A stretch of DNA of 22,139 nt, taken from positions 1-22,139 of the forward strand of contig DHIW01000079.1 in NCBI GenBank assembly GCA_002404015.1, given 5' to 3'. Both the position numbers and the translations under genes were made by a program. Shown piece after piece: positions 16,712 to 22,139 of the stretch. The DNA is from Chloroflexi bacterium UBA4736. Its GTDB lineage: Bacteria; Chloroflexota; Dormibacteria; Dormibacterales; Dormibacteraceae. The notes beneath the pieces are model-generated. The model had not been told where the DNA came from and ran no database searches. It was given only the letters and a program-made list of their open reading frames with translations. Every line of letters starts with the position of its first letter. The stretch's first letter is position 1.

Positions 16712-17104
16712 GGCCAGTCCCGCCTCGGCGCACTCCTTGTCCTGGGCGGGGGCGCCGCCGCTCACGCCCACCGCGCCCTGAACCCGGCCGTCGCGCTTGA
16801 CCAGCACCGAGCCCAAGCCGGGGATAAGAGGTAAACGGACCATCTGGTCGACCTGCTCGAAGAAGGCCTGGCGCTCCTTGTGGAGGGTCGCCAGGGAGTC
16901 GCCGTCGCGGTGCCAGACCGCGGCCCCGACCGCCTTGGACTCCGCGATCTGGGGGGCCAGCGGGGGCGCCCCGTCCATCCTGGCCAGGGCCTGCAGGTGG
17001 CCGCCCTCATCGACGACGGCGATGGCGACGGTGATGCCGAGCTTGCGGGCGTGGGCCTGGGCCCCGGCGACCACTGCCTGGGCTTGCTCCAGCGTCAGGG
17101 GCAT
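16700..17104 (-). CDS. GlcG/HbpS-like (DUF336) protein
   Basis: A 134-residue protein of the GlcG/HbpS family. The N-terminal helix (LEQAQAVVAGAQAHARKLG) is followed by the strand AIAVVDEGGHLQALARMDGA and ends with the typical GAVGVSGGAPAQDKECAEAG segment. Members bind haem or act as accessory proteins near oxidoreductase genes; a single role is not established. No signal peptide is seen, so it should be cytoplasmic. ATG 17104 lies 6 bases after a TACACT -10, so the mRNA is probably leaderless. The frame extends upstream into the divergent SDR gene, but homology begins at this ATG. It is divergent from that SDR gene with only 31 bases between the starts. Confidence 0.88.
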   Translation of the reverse strand: MPLTLEQAQAVVAGAQAHARKLGITVAIAVVDEGGHLQALARMDGAPPLAPQIAESKAVGAAVWHRDGDSLATLHKERQAFFEQVDQMVRLPLIPGLGSVLVKRDGRVQGAVGVSGGAPAQDKECAEAGLASVL

Positions 17105-17110
17105 GCCAGG

Positions 17111-17116
17111 AGTGTA
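17111..17116 (-). promoter_or_regulatory. -10 element for the GlcG-like gene (leaderless)
   Basis: On the minus strand TACACT is followed by 6 bases and then ATG 17104. The whole divergent intergenic space is 31 bases, so a normal leader cannot fit unless the promoter lies inside the opposite gene. Confidence 0.5.
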
Positions 17117-17121
17117 CGGGC

Positions 17122-17127
17122 TAACCT
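17122..17127 (+). promoter_or_regulatory. -10-like element for the SDR gene (leaderless)
   Basis: TAACCT lies 8 bases before ATG 17136, within the same 31-base gap as the opposing -10. No Shine-Dalgarno precedes the ATG. The hexamer match is weaker than that of the opposing promoter. Confidence 0.4.
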
Positions 17128-17135
17128 TTTGCGGG

Positions 17136-17900
17136 ATGAACCTAGAGGGGTCGGTGGCGATCGTGACCGGCGGGGGCACCGGCATCGGCCGCGCGGTCTC
17201 GGAAGCCCTGGCGCGAGCGGGGGCCGGCGCCGTGGTCGTCAACTACTCGCGCTCCGCGGATGACGCGGAGGAGACGGTTGCTGAGCTGGTGCGGCTTGGC
17301 AGCCAGGGCCACGCTCATCGCGCCAGCGTCGCCCGCGAGGAGGAGGTCAGGTCGATGGTGGCCGAGACGGTCGAGCGCTACGGGCGCCTCGACGTTCTGG
17401 TCAACAACGCGGGCATCACCCGCTTCATCGACCACAAGGACCTGGACGCCCTGACTGAAGAGGTCTGGGATGACATCCTGGACGTGAACCTGAAGGGCAC
17501 CTTCTACTGCTGCCGCGCCGCCGCCCCGGAGCTGCGAAGTCGGCGGGGAGCGATCGTGAACGTGGCTTCCATGGCCGGCTTTCGAGCGACCGGCTCCTCG
17601 ATCGCCTACGGCGTCTCCAAGGCGGCGATCCTCCAGCTGACCCGGAACCTGGCGGTCGCGCTGGCGCCGGAGGTGCGGGTGAACGCGGTGGCGCCGGGCC
17701 TGGTCGCGACGCGCTGGTTCCGGCAGGCCGTGGGCGAGGACCTGGCCGCGCAGGGGGAGAAGATGATGAGCGCGGCGACGCCCCTCGCGGCCGTGGCCAG
17801 CCCCGAGGACTGCGCGCAGGCCGTGATGGGGTTCCTGCACAACGACTTCGTCACGGGGGAGTCCCTGATCGTGGACGGAGGCAAGCACATCACGTATTGA
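17136..17900 (+). CDS. Classical short-chain dehydrogenase/reductase (FabG-like)
   Basis: A 254-residue NAD(P)(H)-dependent oxidoreductase. The cofactor loop TGGGTGIG is at 11-18 and NNAG at 90-93. The catalytic tetrad Asn118, Ser145, Tyr158 and Lys162 (YGVSK) is complete. The end carries the usual VNAVAPG and DGG segments. It resembles 3-oxoacyl-ACP reductases and sugar or alcohol dehydrogenases; the substrate is not evident. ATG 17136 begins the Rossmann strand directly, and the longer upstream frame lies in the divergent gene. A strong hairpin starts 5 bases after the stop. Confidence 0.95.
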   Translation: MNLEGSVAIVTGGGTGIGRAVSEALARAGAGAVVVNYSRSADDAEETVAELVRLGSQGHAHRASVAREEEVRSMVAETVERYGRLDVLVNNAGITRFIDHKDLDALTEEVWDDILDVNLKGTFYCCRAAAPELRSRRGAIVNVASMAGFRATGSSIAYGVSKAAILQLTRNLAVALAPEVRVNAVAPGLVATRWFRQAVGEDLAAQGEKMMSAATPLAAVASPEDCAQAVMGFLHNDFVTGESLIVDGGKHITY

Positions 17901-17905
17901 GGTCG

Positions 17906-17932
17906 CCCCAAGAGATCTGCGATCTCTCGGGG
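17906..17932. terminator. 27-base hairpin after the SDR gene, same design as the B-repeat hairpins
   Basis: Two 12-base arms surround the loop TGC. The only mismatch, A17910 with C17928, becomes a U-G pair if the minus strand is read, where the loop is GCA closed by C-G. There is no T-tract. It may end the SDR transcript, but the shared geometry with hairpins at 18111 and 18249 suggests it belongs to the repeat island. Confidence 0.5.
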
Positions 17933-17953
17933 ACCCCGACTGCGGCTACCCGC

Positions 17954-18101
17954 CGTTGCTTGGCGGCGAAAGGATTTTCGGGCCGCCGCCCGCTCCGCGC
18001 TTTCGGGTACCCTTGGGTACGGCCCCGAGGGATACGTTCAACGGAGCCGGAACCAGCCGCAAGGCGGGTACCGGAGCCGGAGAGGCGGTCCGTCGGGGTC
18101 A
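17954..18101. repeat. Diverged repeat A (148 bases), left copy
   Basis: This segment matches 18381-18528 with the same overall length and two compensating one-base indels. The best-conserved blocks are the opening 20 bases (one mismatch), a block starting at 18019 that reads ACGGCCCCGAGGGA, and the last 18 bases. It contains the perfect inverted repeat GTACCC-TT-GGGTAC at 18007-18020. I see no protein-coding signal in it. Together with the other repeats it fills the 730-base gene-free region 17901-18630. Confidence 0.65.
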
Positions 18102-18236
18102 AAAACATTCTGGGGAAGAACCTGCGGTTCCTCCCCAGGGCCCCACCTCCCTCGGAGGACTTATCGCGCTTTTCGCGATTCGATTTCGGGACTCAAACAG
18201 GCTGGCGGAGCCAGCCCTAACGGCGCCACTTATGCT
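18099..18236. repeat. Tandem repeat B, copy 1 (138 bases)
   Basis: The unit starts with TCAAAAA and is followed directly by a second copy of the same length. It holds a 27-base hairpin (18111-18137, 12-base arms, loop TGC) and a perfect 7-base hairpin GGCTGGC-GGA-GCCAGCC (18200-18216). Copy 1 also has ATCGCG-CTTTT-CGCGAT between them. A long + frame crosses both copies, but an indel between the copies changes the encoded peptide, so the unit is not acting as coding sequence. Confidence 0.75.
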
Positions 18237-18374
18237 TCAAAAAGTATGTGGGGAAGAACCTGCGGTTCCTCCCCACGACCCTACCTCCCCTCAGGACTTA
18301 CGCGTCTCTTCGCGGTTCGATTTCGGGACTCAAACGGGCTGGCGGAGCCAGCCCTAACGGCCCCATTTCTGCTT
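18237..18374. repeat. Tandem repeat B, copy 2 (138 bases)
   Basis: This is the second copy, at an offset of 138 bases from copy 1. The 27-base hairpin (18249-18275) is identical to that of copy 1, and the 7-base hairpin (18337-18353) is also identical. The sequence between them has drifted, and the last dozen bases match only weakly. Conservation is therefore concentrated in the hairpins. Confidence 0.75.
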
Positions 18375-18380
18375 ACTTAA

Positions 18381-18528
18381 CGTTGGTTGGCGGCGAAAGT
18401 CTTTTTGGGGTTGCGGCCGCGCGGATCCCGATTTAACGTGGGCCACGGCCCCGAGGGACACGCGTGAGGGAGCCGGACGCTGGTCGTGTGACCAGCGCTG
18501 GTTCCGGATCGGCGATTCGTCAGGGTCA
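18381..18528. repeat. Diverged repeat A' (148 bases), right copy
   Basis: The counterpart of 17954-18101, in the same orientation. The conserved opening reads CGTTGGTTGGCGGCGAAAG, the middle block starts at 18445, and the end is GGGTCA. It contains its own perfect hairpin at 18478-18497, which is not in the left copy. The order A-B-B-A' is not a simple tandem duplication of one unit. Confidence 0.65.
18478..18497. other. Perfect hairpin with an overlapping palindrome
   Basis: CGCTGGTC and GACCAGCG form an 8-base stem around the loop GTGT. The right arm also belongs to a 12-base perfect palindrome, ACCAGCGCTGGT (18491-18502), so two alternative structures, or a protein-binding palindrome, are possible. 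Confidence 0.55.
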
Positions 18529-18533
18529 TGGTG

Positions 18534-18562
18534 TTTTCCACAGTTTCCACAGGCTACGCACA
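18534..18562 (+). other. Cluster of DnaA-box-like 9-mers
   Basis: TTTTCCACA (18534-18542) directly abuts GTTTCCACA (18543-18551). A weaker CTACGCACA follows at 18554-18562. The first is one mismatch and the second two mismatches from TTATCCACA. No dnaA or dnaN gene is in the window, so origin function is not supported; DnaA-dependent regulation or chance are alternatives. Confidence 0.3.
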
Positions 18563-18573
18563 GTCGCCAGGCG

Positions 18574-18591
18574 TGACGGCCAGCTCCGTCA
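18574..18591. other. Small hairpin in the gene-free region
   Basis: TGACGG and CCGTCA form a perfect 6-base stem around the loop CCAGCT. It lies between the DnaA-box-like cluster and the probable terminator of the minus-strand operon. Function is unknown. Confidence 0.4.
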
Positions 18592-18611
18592 AGTGACTGA
18601 CAAGTGAGATT

Positions 18612-18628
18612 CCTGGGTCGCTCCCAGG
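18612..18628 (-). terminator. Probable terminator hairpin of the dehydrogenase operon
   Basis: CCTGGG and CCCAGG form a perfect 6-base stem with a 5-base loop, two bases past the stop of the ACT/DUF5612 gene when read on the minus strand. Only a mixed A/T/C stretch follows, with no clear T-tract, so terminator strength is uncertain. Confidence 0.45.
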
Positions 18629-18630
18629 CC

Positions 18631-19251
18631 TCAGAAGCGCTTGCCGCGGACCTTGTCGATAGAGAACTTGGCCGTGTCCGCGATCAGCATCACCGCCATC
18701 ACGCCGGCCTCCAGAGGGTCGCTCACCACGACGTCGACGGCGTCCACCAGCGAGCCGGCCATGCTCGTGCAGAGGACGATGATCCCAGCCTCCCTGATCT
18801 CCCGTGCGGCCACTGTGATGTCGCCGCCCATCAGCGCCCCGGCCAGCACCAGCACACGGGCCCGGTGCAGGCGGCTGACGGCGCGGACCGCCGCGGCCAG
18901 CTGCTCCTCGCCGACCAGGGCGATGGTGTCGACGGAGATGCGTTCGCCGCGGATGTTGTGCCGGTCGGCCTCGGAGATGGCGCCCTGGGCGACCATGCCC
19001 ACCTGCGCGCCGCCGCCGATCACGATCACGCGCTTGCCGAAGATCTGCTGGAAGGAGGGAACGCGCAGGACCGACGTGACCGGGTCCAGCGCCTCCAGCT
19101 CCGCCACCAGCGCGTCGGCGTCAGGCGCGCCCTCCAGCTCGAGCTGGGTCTCGCCGACCCCGCTGGTCGCCACGTAGGAGATGTTGGCCCCGTGGCGGTA
19201 GATCACCTCTGACAGCCGGTACAGAACGCCCGGCTCGTCGCGGCTGATCAC
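18631..19251 (-). CDS. ACT-domain protein with DUF5612-like C-terminal domain
   Basis: A protein of about 206 residues. The N-terminal part (VISRDEPGVLYRLSEVIYRHGANI) is an ACT fold, a small-molecule sensing domain. The rest begins FGKRVIVIGGGAQVGMVAQG and continues through LVLAGALMGGDI to DPLEAGVMAVMLIADTA, which I recall as the DUF5612 family, of unknown function and best known from archaea. The recall could not be checked by search. GTG 19251 leaves the first ACT strand short. The codons just upstream (FALLV) complete it, so translation may begin at ATT 19278 or CTG 19257. Its place after E1 and E2 suggests it senses an amino acid or oxo-acid linked to the dehydrogenase, which is inference. 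Confidence 0.8.
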   Translation of the reverse strand: MISRDEPGVLYRLSEVIYRHGANISYVATSGVGETQLELEGAPDADALVAELEALDPVTSVLRVPSFQQIFGKRVIVIGGGAQVGMVAQGAISEADRHNIRGERISVDTIALVGEEQLAAAVRAVSRLHRARVLVLAGALMGGDITVAAREIREAGIIVLCTSMAGSLVDAVDVVVSDPLEAGVMAVMLIADTAKFSIDKVRGKRF

Positions 19252-19273
19252 CAGCAGGGCAAATGGGCCGCCG

Positions 19274-20689
19274 CTAATAGATCGGGGTCTCCGCGACGAT
19301 CGCCTCCAGCCCTTTCCGGCAGCTGGTCAGGTATCGGGCCGCCGAGAGCCCGTCCAGGACCCGGTGGTCGAAGCTGAAGCAGAGGTACATCATCGGCTTG
19401 ATCCCCACCATGCCCTGGACCGCCATGGGCCGCTCCACGATTGCCTCCATCGTCAGGATGCCGGCCTGCCCGGGGTTGATCACGGAGTAGCTGAAGAGGG
19501 TGCCGAAGGTGCCCGAGTTGTTGACGGTGAAGGTGCCGCCCTGGAGGTCGTCGGCCTTCAGCTGCTTGGCCCGAGCTCGCGTCGCCAGGTCGTTGACGGC
19601 GCGCGCGAGCCCGGCCATCGACAGCCCGTCGGCGCGCTGGATAACCGGCACGAGGAGCGTGTCCTCGAAGCCCACCGAGACGCCGAGGTTGATGTCGCGA
19701 TGGATGATGATCTCGGTCTCGTTGAAGGTCGCGTTGACCTCTGGGTGCTCGCGCAGAGAGGCGATCGCGGCCCCGATCACGTAGGGCAGGTAGGTCAGCG
19801 AGAAGCCCTCCTGCTGCTGGAACTTCCCCTTGTTCGTGGCCCGGTTGGCCACCACGCCGCTCATGTCGACCTCCTGGGTCTGCCAGGCGTGGGGGATCGT
19901 GGTCTTCGAGCGGACCATGTTCTCCGCGATCAGCTTGCGGATCCGCGTGAGAGGGACCGTCTCATCGCCTGCCCCCGGCTGCGCGGCGGGTTGGGCGGCG
20001 GCCGGGCCCGCCGGCGTGGCCGCCGCGGCGGCCGGCTGCGCCTCGGCCGGCCGGGCGCCGCGAGACTCCACGAACTGGCGCACGTCCTTCTTGGTGACGC
20101 GCCCGCCGAGACCCGTGCCCTTCACCTGGGAGAGGTCGACCTTCTCCTCCTCCGCCAGCAGGATCACGCCCGGCGAGTAGCGGTGCTCGCCGCCCTCCTG
20201 CTCCGGGGGGCGGGGCGGGCTCGGCGGCTCCTCCGTCGCCGGCGCGGCCGGTGCCGGCTGCGGCTCCGCGTCGGCCTTCTCCGCCTGCTCCTCGGAGGGC
20301 ATCGCGTCTCCGGCGCCCGCCGGCGCTTCGACCGGCTTGGCTTCCTCGGCTTCGGCTTCCTCCGGCTTGGCTTCGTCTGCCTTGGCCTCCTCGGCTTTGG
20401 CTTCCTCCGGCTTGGCCTCCTCGGCCTTGGCGGGCGCGGCGCCGTCGCCATCGACCTCCACCACCGCGATCTCGGCGCCCGCCTGGACCGTCTCGCCCTC
20501 CTTGGCGATGATCTCTTTCAAGACGCCCGTGACCGGGGCCGGGACCTCGGCGCTCACCTTGTCGGTGTCCACTTCCAGCATCGGCTCGAACTCGACCACC
20601 TTGTCGCCCGGCTTGACCAGCCACTTGGAGATCGTTCCCTCGTGGACGGACTCGCCCAACTGCGGCATCGTGACGCGCGTCTCAGCCAT
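19274..20689 (-). CDS. 2-oxoacid dehydrogenase E2 component (dihydrolipoyl acyltransferase)
   Basis: The core acyltransferase of a 2-oxoacid dehydrogenase complex, 471 residues. One N-terminal lipoyl domain (about 2-80) carries the lipoylated Lys44 (DTDKVS). A long Ala/Lys/Glu/Pro linker follows. The peripheral subunit-binding domain lies at about 171-207 (YSPGVILLAEE to KKDVRQF). A second Ala/Pro linker leads to the catalytic domain (about 243-471), with His442 and Asp446 in HRVLDG. It transfers the acyl group from E1 to coenzyme A in the cytoplasm. The specificity could be pyruvate or branched-chain oxoacids; the E1 partner resembles the 2-oxoisovalerate type. ATG 20689 shares a base with the TGA of a 14-codon mini-ORF, and no clear Shine-Dalgarno is visible. 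Confidence 0.95.
   Translation of the reverse strand: MAETRVTMPQLGESVHEGTISKWLVKPGDKVVEFEPMLEVDTDKVSAEVPAPVTGVLKEIIAKEGETVQAGAEIAVVEVDGDGAAPAKAEEAKPEEAKAEEAKADEAKPEEAEAEEAKPVEAPAGAGDAMPSEEQAEKADAEPQPAPAAPATEEPPSPPRPPEQEGGEHRYSPGVILLAEEEKVDLSQVKGTGLGGRVTKKDVRQFVESRGARPAEAQPAAAAATPAGPAAAQPAAQPGAGDETVPLTRIRKLIAENMVRSKTTIPHAWQTQEVDMSGVVANRATNKGKFQQQEGFSLTYLPYVIGAAIASLREHPEVNATFNETEIIIHRDINLGVSVGFEDTLLVPVIQRADGLSMAGLARAVNDLATRARAKQLKADDLQGGTFTVNNSGTFGTLFSYSVINPGQAGILTMEAIVERPMAVQGMVGIKPMMYLCFSFDHRVLDGLSAARYLTSCRKGLEAIVAETPIY
20327..20431 (-). repeat. 15-base-period repeat encoding the E2 linker
   Basis: Residues 87-121 of E2 are built from five-residue units of the type AKxEE (KAEEA, KPEEA, KADEA), encoded by an imperfect 15-base repeat. 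Flexible charged linkers are normal between E2 domains, and such repeats readily change copy number by slippage. Confidence 0.75.
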
Positions 20690-20733
20690 CAGTCGGGGTC
20701 CCCGGAAAATCGCCAGAGCTTTTGGGTTGACAT
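20689..20733 (-). CDS. 14-codon mini-ORF between E1 and E2 with TGATG at both junctions
   Basis: Its ATG (20733-20731) shares a base with the E1 stop, and its TGA (20691-20689) shares a base with the E2 start. The peptide is MSTQKLWRFSGDPD. The mini-ORF therefore fills the E1-E2 gap exactly, and ribosomes could pass from E1 to E2 by two termination-reinitiation steps. The peptide itself resembles nothing I know and may have no function. Chance is possible, because only one short frame needs to stay open. Confidence 0.4.
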   Translation of the reverse strand: MSTQKLWRFSGDPD

Positions 20734-22139
20734 CAGTAAGCCGCCAGCTCCTGCAGAGCCTTCGTCACCTTGTCGGGGTTGGGCATGAAGAAGTCCTCCA
20801 TGGGCAGCGCGTAGGGCATCGCCGGCACGTCCAGCCCGCCTAAGCGCTTGACCGGCGCGTCCAGCCAGCGCCAGGCCTCGTCGGCGATGATGGCCGCCAC
20901 CTCGGAGCCGACCGAGACGCTGAAGTTGTCCTCGTAGAGGACCAGGCATTTGCCCGTCTTGCGGGCCGACGCCAGGATCGCCTCTTTGTCCAGCGGGTAC
21001 ACGGTTCGCAGGTCCACGATCTCGACGCTGGTGCCCTCCTTCTCCAGGTTGCCGGCCGCCTCCATCGCGTAGTGAACCATCAGTCCGTAGGCGAAGACGC
21101 TGAGGTCCTCGCCCTCGCGCGCGATCCGGGCCTTCTCGAGCGGGATCAGGTACTCGCCCTTGGGCACCACCTCCTTGAACATCCGGTAGAGCCGCTTGTG
21201 CTCGAAGAACAGCACCGGGTCAGGGTCGCGCATGGCGGCGAGCAGGAGTCCCTTCGCCTCGTAGGGGCCGGAGGGGATGACGATCTTCAGACCGGGGGTC
21301 GCGAAGCGGGCCTCGATGCTCTGGGAGTGATAGAGCGCGCCGTGGACGTGGCCGCCCATCGGCGCCCGCACCACGATCGGCACGCCCCAGCCACCGTCGG
21401 ATCGGTAGCGGAACTTGGCGATCTCGTTCGTGATCTGGTTGAAGGCCATGTGGGCGAAGTCGGTGAACTGCATCTCCGCCACGGGCCGCTTGCCGGCCAG
21501 GGACAGGCCAAGGGCGATTCCCGCGATCGACGACTCGGCGATCGGGGTGTCGATGACGCGCTCTTCGCCGAACCGCTTCCAGAGCCCGTCGGTGACCAGG
21601 AAAACGCCGCCCTTGGGACCCACGTCCTCGCCCAGCACCATGACGCGCTCGTCCCGGTCCATCTCTTCGGTCAGGGCTTCGCGCAGCGCCTGCACCATGT
21701 TCATCTCCTCGACCTCGCCTCCCTCGGGCGGGTCGATGGCTCCCGGCACGTCCTTGCTGTAGACGTTGGTCAGCGCGTTCTCGGGCGGCGCGTCGGGCGA
21801 GTCGAGGCCCTCGCGGGTGGCCTTTGTGACCTCTTCCTTGACCGCCTCTTCGTACTCCTCGACCTGCTTCGCGGTGAGGATGGCCTCGTCCAGCAGCTTC
21901 TGCCGGAACTTCGCCAGGCAGTCGTTCTTGGCCAGGTCCTCGAGCTCCTCCTGGCTCCGGTAGCGACGCTGGTCGTCCTCTGACGAGTGCGCGCCCAGGC
22001 GGTCCACGATGCACTCGATCAGCGTCGGCCCCTGGCCTGAGCGGGCCCGGGCCACCGCCTGCTTGGAGACGTGGTAGCAGGTCACGGGATCGCGGCCGTC
22101 CACGGTCACGCCGGGGAAGCCGTAGCCGGCCGCCCGCTG
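20733..22139 (-). CDS. Fused E1 alpha/beta 2-oxoacid dehydrogenase (2-oxoisovalerate-type), N-terminus outside window
   Basis: The thiamine-diphosphate-dependent decarboxylase of the complex, here one chain. The frame is open to the window edge, so the gene starts beyond base 22139. The first part in the window (to about 21710) is the end of an alpha subunit: YGFPGVTVDGRDPV, then SGQGPTLIEC and the HSSEDDQRRYRS phosphorylation-loop-like segment. After an acidic linker (VPGAIDPPEGGEVEE) the beta subunit begins (MVQALREALTEEM, VLGEDVG) and runs to the C-terminus. HSSEDD, and the PRPV, FTDF and GGHVHGALYHSQ region, resemble the branched-chain (BCKDH) type. Separate alpha and beta genes are usual; fused E1 chains are known in some bacteria. 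It is followed by the mini-ORF, E2 and the ACT protein on one likely transcript. Confidence 0.93.
   Translation of the reverse strand, partial: QRAAGYGFPGVTVDGRDPVTCYHVSKQAVARARSGQGPTLIECIVDRLGAHSSEDDQRRYRSQEELEDLAKNDCLAKFRQKLLDEAILTAKQVEEYEEAVKEEVTKATREGLDSPDAPPENALTNVYSKDVPGAIDPPEGGEVEEMNMVQALREALTEEMDRDERVMVLGEDVGPKGGVFLVTDGLWKRFGEERVIDTPIAESSIAGIALGLSLAGKRPVAEMQFTDFAHMAFNQITNEIAKFRYRSDGGWGVPIVVRAPMGGHVHGALYHSQSIEARFATPGLKIVIPSGPYEAKGLLLAAMRDPDPVLFFEHKRLYRMFKEVVPKGEYLIPLEKARIAREGEDLSVFAYGLMVHYAMEAAGNLEKEGTSVEIVDLRTVYPLDKEAILASARKTGKCLVLYEDNFSVSVGSEVAAIIADEAWRWLDAPVKRLGGLDVPAMPYALPMEDFFMPNPDKVTKALQELAAY

Noticed and set aside
16797..17135. Extended N-terminus of the SDR gene
   Set aside because: The extension lies antisense within the GlcG-like gene, and the Rossmann fold begins directly at ATG 17136.
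17956..18357. Open + strand frame of 133 codons across the repeat island
   Set aside because: The frame passes through both B copies, but an indel makes the encoded peptides differ between copies, and conservation lies in the hairpins.
18290..18374. tRNA-like T-arm resemblance (GGTTCGATTT) in repeat B
   Set aside because: No acceptor stem, anticodon arm or correct spacing around it, and copy 1 lacks the same sequence.
17901..18630. CRISPR array or insertion sequence
   Set aside because: Repeats are 138-148 bases, only two copies each, without regular spacers; there is no transposase or terminal inverted repeat around them.

Overview
The window is about 22 kb of high-GC bacterial chromosome. 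Genes are tightly packed and GTG/TTG starts are frequent. Several genes have a -10 hexamer only 6-8 bases before the start codon, which suggests leaderless mRNAs. This style, the fused two-subunit dehydrogenase E1, and an ACT/DUF5612-type protein fit an uncultured soil lineage such as Chloroflexota, Dormibacterota or Actinomycetota. The phylum is inference only. No transposase, phage gene, CRISPR array, tRNA or rRNA was found.

Left part (1-6427, + strand): one operon with overlapping or near-abutting genes. It encodes the end of an OppD-type and a complete OppF-type peptide ABC transporter ATPase, two tandem M20 dipeptidase paralogues, a PyrE-type phosphoribosyltransferase and a cyclic amidohydrolase of the dihydroorotase/allantoinase group. 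A 58-codon ORF exactly fills the only large gap, between the two peptidases. A PEGA/beta-lactamase-fold exported protein follows from its own promoter (6470-8200).

Middle part: a minus-strand metallo-beta-lactamase-fold hydrolase lacking one canonical metal ligand, a divergent 33-residue membrane peptide, and an orphan ParA ATPase followed by a small charged protein (minus strand). A plus-strand run then encodes a seven-helix membrane protein, a CvpA-like protein, an MFS transporter, a ureohydrolase and an FAD amine/amino-acid oxidase. The last two may act in sequence on a guanidino compound. Next come a small two-helix membrane protein (minus), an atypical SDR, an RNA 2',3'-cyclic phosphodiesterase, a GlcG/HbpS-like protein (minus) and a classical SDR.

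Right part: 17901-18630 is a 730-base gene-free region between convergent genes. It holds two diverged 148-base repeats (A, A') flanking two tandem 138-base repeats (B1, B2), many hairpins, and a run of DnaA-box-like 9-mers. Three 27-base hairpins share geometry and loop, and in each the only mismatch becomes a G-U pair on the minus strand, so minus-strand RNA is the likely functional form. Beyond it, a minus-strand operon encodes a fused E1 alpha/beta 2-oxoacid dehydrogenase (cut by the window end), a 14-codon mini-ORF with a TGATG junction at both ends, the E2 acyltransferase, and an ACT-domain regulator-like protein. The least explained items are the repeat/hairpin island, the ParA partner, and the two TGATG-linked small ORFs.
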